64,000 nucleotides of DNA from Emiliania huxleyi CCMP1516 (taxonomy: Eukaryota; Haptophyta; Isochrysidales; Noelaerhabdaceae). Below the pieces are notes generated by a model. That model did no database searches. It was given only the letters and a program-made list of their open reading frames with translations, and was not told where the DNA came from. The DNA lies in the NCBI RefSeq assembly GCF_000372725.1, contig NW_005196094.1:443435-507434 (forward strand), given 5' to 3'. A program made the translations under genes and the position numbers. Below, one piece after another: positions 52,526 to 63,543 of the stretch (position 1 is its first letter; every line of letters begins with the position of its first letter).

Positions 52526-53360
52526 ATGAGCCGACCGACGCCGCTCAATATCCTCTTGCTGCTGCTTCAAGGCGCCGACTCCTTCCGTATGCACGCCGCA
52601 CTACAGCCGCCAAGCAGTGCGCTCGCAGGCGGCGCGGACGTGCGCATGCAAATGGCGCCGGCTGCGAGCACCCCTGCAGCGGCCGCCGCCGCGGTGGCGC
52701 TCCTCGTCCGTGCGGCGGAGACGCGTGCCGAGGAGAGCCACGCCGTCATCGAGGCGCTGGTCGGGCTAGAGAAGACGATGCGGGCCGAGGCCAAGGCGGA
52801 CGCGAAGCTGAGCGGCGCGACGCTGGACGCTCTCGACGGCGCCTGGCGGCTTTGCTTCACGACGGGCACCGTGGACACGCAGAAGAAGATAGGGAAGATA
52901 AACTATTTCCCGCTCAAGGCGGTCCAGACGTTTGACACCACCACCGAGCCGATGGCCATCACAAACGGCATCTACGTCGGCGACGTCGCGCTGGTCCGAT
53001 TCTTCGGCCCGTTTGAGTTCAACGAGGGGACACGCAAGCTCACGTTCGACTTTGACGAGATCTCGCTCCTCGGCCTGCGCATCCCGCTGCCAAAGGGCGG
53101 CGCCGCCCAGATCGGAGCGGCGTCCGGTTTGGGCTCGAAGTCTAATGTCGCCCGCGCAAAGAGGGAGCTGCCTGCCTTCTTCAACTGGATCTCGGCGCCC
53201 GCGCTGCCAGCGTCGCTTACCCCGCCGCCTCTCCGCCCGCTCCACCTCCGGTCGTGCGTGCATCTAGGCGAACGAGGACATCGCGACGGCGCGCGGCGGC
53301 GGCGGCGGGCTTGCCCTCTGGCGACGCGACCTGGAAGCGCAGGAGAGGATGAGGGAGTGA
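52526..53360 (+). CDS. PAP/fibrillin (plastid lipid-associated) protein
   Basis: Plastoglobule or thylakoid-associated lipocalin-like protein. Exons 52526-53194 and 53268-53360, joined by a GC-AG intron of 73 nt, give 253 residues. N-terminus MSRPTPLNILLLLLQGADSF is a signal peptide, followed by a Ser/Ala/Pro-rich transit-like stretch to about residue 50. The PAP domain shows GATLDALDGAWRLCFTTG (strand 1 of the barrel, usually L-x-G-x-W-x-L-x-Y/F-T-T), KINYFPLKAVQTFD, ITNGIYVGD, LTFDFDEISLLGLRIPLPKGG and, across the splice, FFNWISANEDIATARG and GGLALWRRD, the canonical end of the family. The stop lies only 199 bases before the next start. Confidence 0.88.
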
Positions 53361-53558
53361 GTGTGCCGAGCGGGGCGCTGCTGGCGCTGCTATGGGCCTG
53401 TCTGTCTGCTGCCTGTCTGTCTGTTGTCTGTGGTACGGGTGCACACATTCTTAACCATTGGGTTTGTACTATTAACAACGAAGGCGCTCTCAAAAAAATT
53501 ACCCCAGCGGGCAGTGCCCCCAGGGCCCCCCTGGCCAGTGCCAGTCCCAGTGTTGCGA

Positions 53559-54686
53559 ATGGAGCTCGAGCCGCAGCCAGTCTCGGTCCTTGCCAAGCTC
53601 GCTCAGGGGCGCGCGGCGATTGGCCGCAACGGCGGCGCTCGCGCCGACCTGCTCGCGCTCAACGCCATTCTGAAGCTGCATGGCGCACCGAGCCAAGCCT
53701 TTGGCGCAGTGGACGGTGTACCGGTCGGGCTCGTGCTGCAGCGGCGCGCCGAACTGGCCGCGGCGGGCGTGCACCGACACTTCCTCTCGGACGTGACGCC
53801 CAGCGTGCTCGGCGTCGAATCGATCATCGTTCCGCCGCCGGGCGTCGAGCCGCGGGCGGTCGATGATTACGGCGAGCGGCTCCTGCTGCGCGGCTGGTGC
53901 GCGGGCGCCTCCGACGGCGCCGCTGCGGTGGCGGCCGGCGAGGCGTGCTTGCGCGCGCTGCAGCCGAATGAGTCGTCTCGCCGGCCGATTCGCGTCGTGC
54001 GCGTGGTCGAGGGTGCCGGCGGTGAGGGCGGGCCGGGGTACAGGTACGACGGCCTGTACCTGGCGCTGCGGAGGACCTCGGCCGCCGCGGAGATGCTCGG
54101 CGCCTCCACCGAGCCGTGCTACCTCCTCGTGAGGGCGCCGAGCCAGCCGCCGCTGCCGCCCGCCCCTGTCGAGGGCTCGGCCGTGGGCGGAGGGCCAGCG
54201 GCGGCCGAGGCCGCTGCCGCCGCCGCCGTCGCGTCGAGCCACATGGGCTTGGGTGTGGAGGAGCGAGACCCGCTCGCGTACCTGCCCTCGGAGCTGGAGG
54301 CTGTCGCTGGCGACGCTCGCCGCGTGAGCGTGGAGGAGGCGCTTTCCTTCTCTGCCCTCGTGTCACTCCCCTCGTGCTCCCCTCGTGCTCCCCTCCCTCC
54401 GCCTCTTTGCCCCCCACGCCGCCCTTGGACACGCCACCGATGCGTGTGCCGATGCTCCCCCTCCCCCTCGCCGCAGGCCTTGCGCCGGCTGCTCGCCGCT
54501 CGCAAAGCCCTCGTCGCGTCGATGGAGCCGCACGAGGTGCTCGAGGTGGCGGCGCTTCGCGAAGCGTCTGTGCGCCGCATCCGCGCCGCCGTCGAGATGC
54601 TGCACGCGCCCGACGACCCGAGCAGTGCCCTCCTTCCGCCACCCACGCTGCCGCCGTGGCCGTCGCGGTTGCGGAACAGTGCGTAG
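53559..54686 (+). CDS. SRA-YDG domain protein
   Basis: Contains an SRA (SET and RING associated) domain, which in UHRF1 and plant SUVH proteins flips and reads 5-methylcytosine. Residues about 45-190: FGAVDGVPVGLVLQRRAELA, GVHRHFLSDVTPSVLG, GVESIIVPPPG, RLLLRGWCAG, RPIRVVRVVEG, YRYDGLYLALRR and CYLLVRAPSQ. The YDG triad and the RAEL-x-x-AGVHR element are intact. An Ala-rich linker and a helical C-terminus follow (ALRRLLAARKALVASMEPHE). A 117-nt GT-AG intron at 54360-54476 is likely; its length is a multiple of three so it also reads through. No RING, PHD or SET domain is present, so it is a stand-alone SRA protein rather than an UHRF1 orthologue. The start MELEPQPVS is the first ATG near the domain. 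Confidence 0.82.
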   Translation: MELEPQPVSVLAKLAQGRAAIGRNGGARADLLALNAILKLHGAPSQAFGAVDGVPVGLVLQRRAELAAAGVHRHFLSDVTPSVLGVESIIVPPPGVEPRAVDDYGERLLLRGWCAGASDGAAAVAAGEACLRALQPNESSRRPIRVVRVVEGAGGEGGPGYRYDGLYLALRRTSAAAEMLGASTEPCYLLVRAPSQPPLPPAPVEGSAVGGGPAAAEAAAAAAVASSHMGLGVEERDPLAYLPSELEAVAGDARRVSVEEALSFSALVSLPSCSPRAPLPPPLCPPRRPWTRHRCVCRCSPSPSPQALRRLLAARKALVASMEPHEVLEVAALREASVRRIRAAVEMLHAPDDPSSALLPPPTLPPWPSRLRNSA

Positions 54687-56937
54687 TTGTCAGCTTGTCA
54701 CACGCGTTTCACGGACACGGTGGCGCCCCGGCGCTGCCGACACAACGCGCGAGCGGAGTGCACCGTCCGCGCGGGCCGGCGGTCGTGGAATGTCGGTAAA
54801 TAAATAAATAAAAACAGACTACTAGGAGATGGTTAAAAAGGAACAGGACCCCGCCCGTGCGGGATCTTGTTCGCACACTGATCACACGATCTCCGCCTGC
54901 CGAGAAGCGAGATGCGCCTGCCTCCAGGCGGAGCCCGGCCCCCGCGCTTGAGCCGCCGTCGCGGCCCTCGTTCGTCCCAATGGCTGTTGGGGCCTGTCCT
55001 CACACTACCTCCGTCATCCCTCCTCCTCCGCGACTCCCTCAAGGAGCTGGAATGTCTCGGTTGTTGAAACAGCGAAGAGGTTCGCTCACACCGGAATATT
55101 TCTTGGAGCACCTGGAGCTTTCAATATGGATATTTCTCAGGATATTGACAATCGGAATACGGTGTAGCCTCCAGCCTCTGCGTGTGCCCCTGTGGGCCGG
55201 ATGTGCCTGTGCGTGTGGCGTGGCCGTGGTGGCCCTCCCCGTGAAAGCGTGACACTCACACATCTGGTCTGTACGTCAGTCTCCGTTAGTAGCCTCGGGC
55301 TGAAGATCGAGATTCGCTATCCCCTTCTCGACGTGGTTTCGTGCGTAGTCTCAGCTGCGATCCTCACGGGCTCATTTGGCCGGAGACTGCTCCTCCGATT
55401 CAACGGACCAGCGCTCCGTCGCATCTGATCCCCTCCTCGGGCCACCGCACATCGAGACTCGAAGGCTTCGCCGCGCCTGGACAAAGGAAGCTCGGAGCCG
55501 AGGGACAAAGCCTGCACGCGGCGCGTGCGTGCCGCGAAGCGAGGTACGGAGATTTTTGCAACTCGGGTCCAGCTTTGGCACAGTCACTCCCTCCGTCTCT
55601 TTGTCTGCGCCTCGAGGTGTGCGCTGCCCTGGCCGCGCAAAGGAGATCAGGCGACGCAAGCCGTTTCTGCGAGTGCCGGTCGCCGTGGGCTCAGTCACGG
55701 GCGTGGTGGCTTGCACCTCGTCCGCCACCGGCGTGTTGGACTGCACATCAAGCTCGACGACCATTGTATCGGGGCTATGAACGCGTGCTCAAGGTGCGGC
55801 CTCGCCGTACGTCCTTTTTCCTTGTGTCTTTGCCACGTGGCGAGCTGCCGCCCTGGTCCACGTGCAAGGAAGTTTGCCTTTACGGGGTTCTACCCCCCCC
55901 CCCCCCCCCTGAATACAGAGTAGAAGAAGTAGATGGGGGGTCGTTGTTTTTAGTTTTAGGAGTCTGGACCTTGGACCTTTAGTTCCTTGGACCTTGGACC
56001 TTGCCGCTTGCGAGTGCGGGGCTACTTTTTTTTTGAGTCCGGAAAGTGAGCAAGTGCGCTCGCCGGTCCAAAGTGGGGTCGCGGGTGGCCATGCGAAGTG
56101 GTTTCGCGCACTGCCCACTGTAGCCCCCCCCGAGGCGCCGGAGCCAGGCCGGAGCGTGACCCGAGTGTCGCCCCATGTGCCATGACCCCCGGCGCCGGCC
56201 CGACCCGAGTGTCGCCCCATGTGCCATGACCCCCGGCGCCGGCCCGAGCGCTGAGACCGAAGGTGAAGCCAATGCGCGCGCGCCGCAAGCGCGGCACTGC
56301 TCGGCCGTACGGCAGGCTGACAGCACGAGAGGACGTTCGCGACGTGCGTGGATTCTGGATACGTGCAACCTGGCGAGTGCGATGACCCGCGAGCGCGACC
56401 TCAGCGCGCGGTCCCACCGGTCTGCTGTGTGCTGACTCGACTCTCGTGTGCTGTGGTCGTGACTGCTCGAGGCGGGTGGTCGGACGCGGCCGCAAGGGCG
56501 GGCCCGGGCGCCCCCCGGCGCCTGGCGCGCTCACCCTCACGCGGCGCCCCTTCAATCAGATATGCGGGACTTACTCTCTCACTAGAGCGATAGAGAGAGC
56601 GTAACTAAAGACTGGCATCCCTGCTCCGAGCTGCAACGCGATATACCTCTCAGGCACGGCTGGCAGCTCATCACAGCAGCTGTGGCCGTGGCCGCTCTCT
56701 CTGCCACACAGCCCACACACACGGGCGGACGGCTCGAGCACATGAGACAAACAGTACACATCCAGTAGACGCGCGGTTTCGCTTATCGGGAGGCGATTCG
56801 CCGACGATGCGCGATGAGATGCCCATGCCACCCCGTCCAGCACGCATTGCGTGCCGCTCTTGTAGGACATGTGCATGTGCACGCATGCACCACGGCGGAC
56901 GACAGAGCATCCTTCACGGCAAAACGGAGGCAGCGGC
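54687..56937. other. Intergenic with repeats, no gene seen
   Basis: Repeat C lies at 54797-54862. C-homopolymer near 55893-55908, a TTGGACC run at about 55970-56002, and a 55-60-bp tandem duplication at about 56155-56255 (GTGTCGCCCCATGTGCCATG, then CCCCCGGCGCCGGCCC). Frames on both strands have no domain. Confidence 0.5.
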
Positions 56938-58606
56938 CTAAGCGAAGATCTCGCCGTCGCGGTCGAAGTCGAGCCAGCCAAACGCCCTCGCCAGCCCCGT
57001 CGGAGGGCCTTTAGGCGGCAGCGGCGGCGACGGCGACGGCGGCGGCGGCGACGGCGGGACGGGCAGCTGCGGCGGCGGCGAAGGCGGCGAAGGCGGCGGC
57101 GACGGGGGCGGGCTGCAGCCGAGGTCGACATTTGCAAACAGGTCGACTCCGTGCTGGAGGACGTAGCGGATGCCCTGGTGGCAGGGGGCGGCGTCGGCGG
57201 CGCCTTGCAGCGACGAGTCGCGGACGGAGCGGGCATAGTTGACGCGGGCGAGCATATCCTCGTGCTGCGCCTGCGGGCCAGGGGGGCGAGGGCTAGGGGA
57301 GGGGCGCCCCTCCCGGCCCACACCGCCCCTTGCGCCCCCCCCCCCCCTCGCCTGGAACGCCTCCCGCGTCTCCGGCAGCACAGAGCCGAGCGCAGTGTTG
57401 ATCATGTTCACGATGCCAGGATACTCGAAATAGCCGTCATCGCGCTCACGCCCCTCCTCGATGAGGGCGTCGAAGGCGCGCGTCTGCAGGTCGGTGTGCG
57501 CGCCGATGGACAACTCCATCATCTGCGCGAGCGGCGACTCGGCGACGGCGGCGAGCCCGTTGCAGAGCACCTGCGGCAGGGGAGAGGGCGCTGCTGCGGT
57601 AGGGAGGCGTCCTCCTCCTCCCGCCCCTCTGCTCCGCCGGTGTGAAGACTCTAGCCCCCCCCCCCCCCCCCCCCTTGCGGAAAGGGAGCCCTCAGGGTGG
57701 CTCTCGGACGGCCCTAGGGCGGCTGCAGCACGGCTCTCGGGGCGGGTGCAGCGTCGCCTTTGCGAGCGGGATGCCGAGGTCGATCAGCTCGTCCCTGCTC
57801 TCCTCGAGGCTCCAGCCGGCAGGCTCGGGCTCCGGCTCGGGCTCGGAGGGGAGGCCCCTCGCCTTCGGGCCCTCCTCCCCTCCGAACCAGCGGCTGTACC
57901 AGCTGCGCCGCTGCGCGGGCGGCGGCGAGGGCGGCGGAGTGGCGTAGACATGCTTCCCCTTGAAGGCGGCTGCGTCGTCTGGCCACGAGATGGAGGTGTC
58001 GAACTGGCCGGTGCAGTCCGTCACGTGGCTGCGGTTGAAGCCATCGAACTCGATGGTCAGGCTGAGGTTCCCAAAGGTGCGCGCGAGCGCCTTGCCCCGA
58101 TGCTTGCCAATGTAAAACATGCCCGACGTGTCGAGGTGGCACTCTCCTATCACCTCGAGCCCCTTCAGCTCGATAGTGCCCGAGTCTGGCATCAGCCGCG
58201 GCATGAATTTGAGGTAGTCAAGCGGCGTGCGGCACTCGTGCAGGTCCACCTCCCGCACCGACGTCTCCAGCAACACGATCTCGGTCACGTCGGTGTACAC
58301 TTTCGGAAGGAACGGCGACACCGTCGTGGCAAGTTTGAGGTTGAAGGGCATCGCCGAGATGTGCGGGTGGTTGGGCACGTCCGCGACCACCGCCCGCGCC
58401 ATCGCGTCCACCGGCCCGCGGAACCACCAGTCGGACCGGCGGCACTCCTTCTCCCTGTCCTGCAGGAGGCCGCCCACAAACGTCTCGATGTGCGCGCCGC
58501 CGTCACGGCTAGGCCCAATGCGGACGACGGCGCAGACGAAGCCCGCAGCGCAGAGGAGCCCCGCGGCCCACAGAGTGCGACGCCGCGGCGGAGGCAAGGT
58601 CTCCAT
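56938..58606 (-). CDS. Single-pass membrane protein, unknown family
   Basis: Three exons: 58606-57758, 57570-57352 and 57270-56938, both introns GC-AG with matching phase, giving 466 residues. The N-terminus METLPPPRRR then TLWAAGLLCAAGFVCAVV is a type II signal anchor. The luminal part has repeated beta-like segments, EIVLLETSVREVDLHEC, GTIELKGLEVIGECHLDTSG and FGNLSLTIEFDGFNRSHV, and four Cys. This is faintly reminiscent of lipid-binding BPI/LBP-like or other beta-sandwich domains, but the resemblance is weak. A Ser/Pro/Glu-rich stretch follows, then a helical region (AQHEDMLARVNYARSV), a Pro-rich run and a final DFDRDGEI that resembles half an EF-hand. Function unknown. Confidence 0.65.
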
Positions 58607-58673
58607 GTGCAGGAGGCGACCAATGTGCGCGGCCTCCCTGCCTCGGCGATGCAAAAAAGAAGAAGTTTCGCCC

Positions 58674-59182
58674 CGGATGTGCGGTTGCTGACTGCACTCC
58701 AAGTGCTCCAAGTTTCCCGCTCCAAGTGCCCCCCCGCAAGTGCTCCTCATCATCGCTGTAGCATGGCAAGTGCTCCTCATCATCAGCGCTCTACATCTCT
58801 ACAGCTCTACAGGTACAACGCTCTACATCCTCTACACCCTCCCTCAGGTTCATTAGCTCCGAGTAGAGGGGGCGTCCTGCAGTTAAGGGGAAACCCGGTA
58901 CGCGGGGCTAACCCTCGGAGACTTGTGTTTACTTTATTTTTGGCCCTTTCCGCCCAGCGAACGCGCACCCCCGGGGCTAGGGCTCTCTAGCCCGTAAGTA
59001 ACCCGATACCGATCATCCGGCCCGCTGGGTGCGCTCCTCAGCTCCCCGGCCCTGGATGTGAGGTTGATGACTGCACTCCAAGTGCTCCAAGTGCAGCATT
59101 AAAATCCCTGTGTGGTGGCGGCGTGCCCCGTGCCGTCCTCCCATCCCTCCCTTGGGTTGTCTGTTTTCTTTCTTTCTTTTTG
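58674..59182. repeat. Repeat A followed by repeat B
   Basis: 58674-58715 and 58855-59095 are repeat A copies like those at 2100-2870, in the same orientation. Immediately after, 59098-59182 is repeat B (AAAATCCCTGTGTGGTGGCG, CCATCCCTCCCTTGGGTTGT, TTTCTTTC). The same A-to-B order, inverted, is seen at 41655-41870, so the two may be parts of one element. Confidence 0.75.
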
Positions 59183-59244
59183 GTGAGCAGCCTGCTGGTT
59201 CTGTGTGCGGCGTTGGCGAGGCTGCGCGCGGCGCGCGCGGCGCC

Positions 59245-60120
59245 GCGCGTGGCACGGGAGGCGCGAAAGGCGCGGCTGTCGGTCAACCCCGCGGCGCATG
59301 CGCGCCGCGGAAGCTGCTCGACAGGCGACTTCATTGCGAACGCGGTCGTCGTTACTCCAACTTTCCTTTGCCGATCAAAAGCGCCCGTCCTTTGCTTTTT
59401 AGCCGCGCCGAAATTTAGCCGGCTGTTTTTCTTCATAGCCGTGCAACTTCCGAGTGCTTCATCTGCGCCTCGTATCTCACCGCCGTCACCACACGTGGCA
59501 CTTTGTGCAGCGTGGGGTCGGCTCCGCAAGCGTACAAGTGATGCCTCGGCTGGTGCTCTGCTGCACGCCAACTGCAGCCTCCTCTAAGCTGCTGTCGCGA
59601 TGCCTCAACGCAAGTCGTACCGCTCGGATCTGCAGTCGCTCTAAACTCAGAGCATGCTCGGCATCAAGACGGATACCGGCTTGGACGAGCTGATCGGCTA
59701 CAGCCAGGTTCGCAACGCCTTCACGGTGTGCGGCCAGGAGACGTGGCGGTGCGGCAACGAGGAATTCGTGCGCGACGGCTACACGTTCGTGGGAAGCGCG
59801 CCTGCGCAGCAGCATGGGCGCGGCAGCATGGGCGTGTGCATCGTGCTCTCGCCTCGGGCTGAGGCTGCTCGGCAGCGAGCAGGTGGCAGCAAACCGGTGG
59901 CTCGTTCGCCGGACGGCCGCTCCATCGCTGTGCGGCTCGTTGTGCGCGGCGGCTCGCGCGGCAAGCAGTTCTCGCGCCCACGTCTGCGCACTCCGCCGCC
60001 GAGATCGACGCGTACTACGAGGGCCTCGCCCAGCTGATCGCTCTGCGGCAGCCGGGTGATGTGCTCGTGTTGTGCGCCGACGCCAACGCCAGCATTGGCC
60101 GCGGCAGCCTCGTGCCCTGA
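59245..60120 (+). mobile_element. LINE remnant with AP-endonuclease-like domain
   Basis: 59654-59970 reads MLGIKTDTGLDELIGYSQVR, QETWRCGNEEFVRDGYTFVGS and GVCIVLSPRAEAARQRAG, the order of a non-LTR retrotransposon endonuclease (E-T, then GVGI-x-LS). From 59974 the frame shifts and continues as APTSAHSAAEIDAYYEGL and DVLVLCADANASIGRG, supplying the G-D-x-N region, then stops at 60120. The upstream part (59245-59640) resembles 1335-1500. The element is frameshifted, lacks reverse transcriptase in the window and cannot be active. Confidence 0.75.
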
Positions 60121-60144
60121 CTCAAAGACCAGCTAGCTGGTCCG

Positions 60145-60415
60145 TTCAGTGCCGATGGTCGCGCCGCCCCGCTCCGCCCCGCCCGCCGCCGCGCCGCCGC
60201 CCGATGATTATTAAGTAATAATTAATTAACAAATAAGTAATTATACCAACCGCCGCCGCGCCGCCCCGCCCTGCGTCGCCCGCTGCCTCGCCGCGCCGCC
60301 GCCTTGCGCCGCCCGCCGCCCCGCCGCGCCGCCGCCCGATGATTAACAAATAATAATTAATACTCGATCATTAATAATGTGTGTGCGTGTGCGTGTGTGT
60401 GTGTGTTTGTTTGCG
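60145..60415. repeat. Alternating GC-block / AT-block repeats and GT microsatellite
   Basis: Two units of a CCGCCGCGCCGCC block followed by GATGATTA and a TTAATTAA-rich block (60170-60240 and 60245-60375), then a GT-type run at 60378-60412. The sharp alternation of about 90% GC and about 85% AT is unlike the rest of the window. Confidence 0.7.
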
Positions 60416-61167
60416 CGATGGCAGGGAAGGGCAGGGCAGCCGCGAGCAGCAAGTGGCGTCGGCGACGCGGCGAGGACACGATGGTGAGGCCCTCAGCGCA
60501 GCGTTCGCGGCAGCAGCCCCGCCGGCGGCCCCACGCCGCATCAGCGGCGCTCTGAGTGAGTCAGGCTGCGCTGCACAGCCTGCTGAGCACGCTCCCGACG
60601 AGCGTCGCGCCCCGCGGGCCCGCCGCAGGCGACGCGGGCGGCGAGCCCATGCGCGTGTCGTGGGCGTAGTAACTTCGCGTAGGCAGCACTGGCGAAGCGA
60701 GGCGGCCGGCGCCGGCCCCCGCAGGCGGTTGCAGCGAGAGGAGCGAGGTAAAAGACACTGTTGAAAGGTTGGAGAGCAGCCTGCCGTCGAGCAGCACGCC
60801 GCGCAAGCCCGCCGCCGGCGACCCGATCGGATAGCTCGTAGTCATGGTAGCATTCAGCGCGCCATCTCGCCCGAGACGGCCCGCCCTGTCCCTGTAGACC
60901 CTCCCAGAGAGTTGGCGAGGCTGTACAGAGTGCCGAGAGCATGCTGGACAGGCTCCCGTCGAGCGACGAGCCATGCTGGCTCGTCGCGGGTCGCGAGCAC
61001 GAAGACCCGCGCGGCGCGTCGCCGAGCCTGGCGTGCCCGCCCGCACGCCCGCGGCCGCAGGCAAGGAAGGCGAGCTTCCTGGCGTCTATGCCAAGCGCGC
61101 ACATGCCAAAAGACACCTCGCAGCGCACGTGACGTGACCGAAGCGGCACGCCTCGGCGCCGCGAGAG
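60416..61167. other. Intergenic, no confident gene
   Basis: Minus-strand frames across 60541-61149 are open; one contains GLRGVLLDGRLLSNLSTVSF and looks less skewed than chance frames, but no domain or splice structure was found. Confidence 0.4.
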
Positions 61168-61174
61168 CAGCCGG

Positions 61175-62312
61175 AGGGCCCAACTTGAGAATCGTGCTTT
61201 TTTGCGGGTTAGGGATGAAGGCGAAGGACCGATTACGGTGAAGGACCGCAGGTTAGGGACCGATCGCCGCCGCTCACGCCAGCGGACGGCCGTCGTCAGT
61301 GATGTTAGCTACACCACCGTCTACCTCGTGCGACATGCGCTCGCCGGCATCGAGCGAGCAACGTGTTCGACCGACCGGCTCCTGCTGTGTGGACGGCTTC
61401 TTGTGGCTCTCTCGTCGAGAGCGTTTTGCGGCCCGGCGGGTGGGAGAGCATGTGTCGTTTGATGTGTCACTGTGTACCTCATGTCAGTCTTGATAACAAG
61501 TACGGTCGATCCGTCAAAGCGATACACTCGTCACGATCACGTTGGACGGCTTGCACGGAGCTCTGTGCCGACAACCATGAAGAGCCGTACGGCAAGAAGA
61601 GCTCGATGGGGAGCGAGAATCGCCAAAGGAGGTTTAGGTGGAACCTGAGTCCTCCGTGACGCGCTCAATCGCTCCCAAGCGGGTGGCTCTCGAAAATCGT
61701 CGATATCTTCCGAAAAGACTGCTCTTGCCGCAGAGCAGCCGACGCGATGCAGACGGAGGCGCAGAAAGGCTACGAGTACTCAACGAGTTCCGCGACCTAC
61801 GCAGTCAAACCTGGGGGGAACTGACCGCATCAAGGCGGACTTCCGACACCTCCGTGAGCACCTTTGGCGATTCTCGCTCCCCATCGAGCTCTTCTTGCCG
61901 TCGGCTCTTCCTGTGTGCCGGCACAGAGCTCCGTGCAAGCCGTCCAACGTGATCGTGACGAGTGTATCGCTTTGACGGATCGACCGTACTTGTTATCAAG
62001 ACTGACATGACGTACACAGTGACACATCAAACGACACATGCTCTCCCACCCGCCGGGACGCAAAACGCTCTCGACGAGAGCCACAAGAAGGCGTCCGCAC
62101 AGCAAGCCGCTCCTCGGAGAGGCGAGCTCGCTCGATGTCGGCGAGCGCATTGCGCACGCTTTGGACGGTGGCGAAGCCAAAAACACCGATGGTGGCCGTC
62201 CGCTGGCGTGAGCGGTGGCGATCGGTCCCTAACCTGTCGCCCGCGGTCCCTAACCCAAAAGTGGTCCTTCGCGCTTTGGTCCCTCACCAAAAAAGAGCTC
62301 AAGTTGGGCCCT
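61175..62312. mobile_element. Foldback element with about 457-bp inverted repeats
   Basis: Left arm about 61175-61632 and right arm about 61857-62312 are near-complementary over their whole length, separated by about 225 bp. Outer ends are AGGGCCCAACTTGAG and its complement, flanked by a perfect 7-bp target duplication, CAGCCGG (61168-61174 and 62313-62319). The outer part of the arms contains several GGTTAGGGA motifs, and the inner part has few differences. No transposase frame is present. Confidence 0.88.
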
Positions 62313-62508
62313 CAGCCGGTCAACGTCGGCACCAAGCGCGCGGCCGCCGGGCGCCTCCGAACCGACAGGGGCGCCGCGGCAGTAGAGAGCACTCCACCTG
62401 CCATACCGTTGACTGAGCGCCGTGATTGAGCTGGCAGGCGCCAGTACCATACCATGCCCCGGAAAAAGTTGGAACCCTGAGCTGCACTGCCGCGCTGCTG
62501 CTTCCAGC

Positions 62509-63543
62509 ATGCAACGCGTTGCTGCCACGACGCTCCGAGCCGCCACGACGCTCCGAGCCGCCACGACGCTCCGAGCCGCCACGACGCTCCGAGCCGCCAC
62601 GACGCTCCGAGCCGCCACGACGCTCCGAGCTGCCACGACGCTCCGAGCTGCCACGACGCTCCGCACCTCGCGGCGCGGCCAATCCTCCACCGCCGCCGCC
62701 CCGCTCCGGTACTTTTCGGCCTGGTTCTGCCCGTTTGCGCACCGCGCCACGCTTGCGCTCGAGCACCACCGCCAGGCCGTTCCCTACGAGTGGGAGGAGT
62801 CGCTTGGCTGGGAGCAGCGGGCGCCGACCGGGGACGAGGACTTTGAGGCGACCGAGCGGAGCGACTGGTGGTACCACTGGAAGTCACCGGCGCTGTTGGC
62901 GGCCAACCCAAAGGGCATGGTGCCGACGCTGCTCGACCCTGCCACCAACCGCGCCGTGACCGAGTCGATCGTATGCATCCAGTTCATCGACGAGCTCGCC
63001 GCCGCCAACGGCTCGACTGCGCCGCCGCTGCTTCCGACCGACCCGTTCGAGCGAGCGGCCGCGCGGGTCGCGGCGGAGCAGGTCAACAAGAGCGTCACCT
63101 CGGGCTACTACCAGGCGCTGGTCCGCACCGACGCGGCGGAGCGGGCGGACGGCTTCGCAAAGGTGCTCGACGGCCTGCGCGCCTTCACGCGGGAGAGCCG
63201 AGGCCACTTTTGGGGCGGCGACTCGCTCGGCCTCGTCGACTGCGTGCTGCTGCCGTATGCGTACCGGCTGTACGCGCTCGAGCACTACCGCGGGTTTGCG
63301 GTGCCCGCCTCGGGCGAGGGGGGCGTGTGGGAGAGGTACCAGGCGTGGCTCAGCCGCGCGACCAGCCTGCCGTACGTCGCGCCCACCCTGCCCGAGAGGG
63401 AGCGGTACCTGAGACATGTCGCGAAGTATGCGGAGGGCAAGGCGAGGAGCAAGGTCGGGAACGCTGTGCGGAGGGGCGCGGCGGCGCACGACTACGACGA
63501 CACCCTCGACGACGACGCGGCCCACGCGCAGGGCGTCAAGTGA
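62509..63543 (+). CDS. Glutathione S-transferase, omega/Cys-type
   Basis: A 344-residue single-exon protein. Residues 5-52 are eight tandem copies of AATTLR encoded by an 18-bp repeat, probably an organelle-targeting peptide (Arg- and hydroxyl-rich, no acidic residues). The thioredoxin-like domain begins LRYFSAWFCPFAHRATLALE with a CPF active site (Cys about 74), as in omega-class transferases, then NPKGMVPTLLD (the cis-Pro, glutathione-binding turn) and TESIVCIQFIDEL. The all-helical domain follows, with FWGGDSLGLVDCVLLPYAYRL (N-capping box and hydrophobic staple). Omega-type enzymes catalyse glutathione-dependent thiol transfer and dehydroascorbate reduction. The C-terminus is basic then acidic (YDDTLDDDAA). 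Confidence 0.9.
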   Translation: MQRVAATTLRAATTLRAATTLRAATTLRAATTLRAATTLRAATTLRAATTLRTSRRGQSSTAAAPLRYFSAWFCPFAHRATLALEHHRQAVPYEWEESLGWEQRAPTGDEDFEATERSDWWYHWKSPALLAANPKGMVPTLLDPATNRAVTESIVCIQFIDELAAANGSTAPPLLPTDPFERAAARVAAEQVNKSVTSGYYQALVRTDAAERADGFAKVLDGLRAFTRESRGHFWGGDSLGLVDCVLLPYAYRLYALEHYRGFAVPASGEGGVWERYQAWLSRATSLPYVAPTLPERERYLRHVAKYAEGKARSKVGNAVRRGAAAHDYDDTLDDDAAHAQGVK

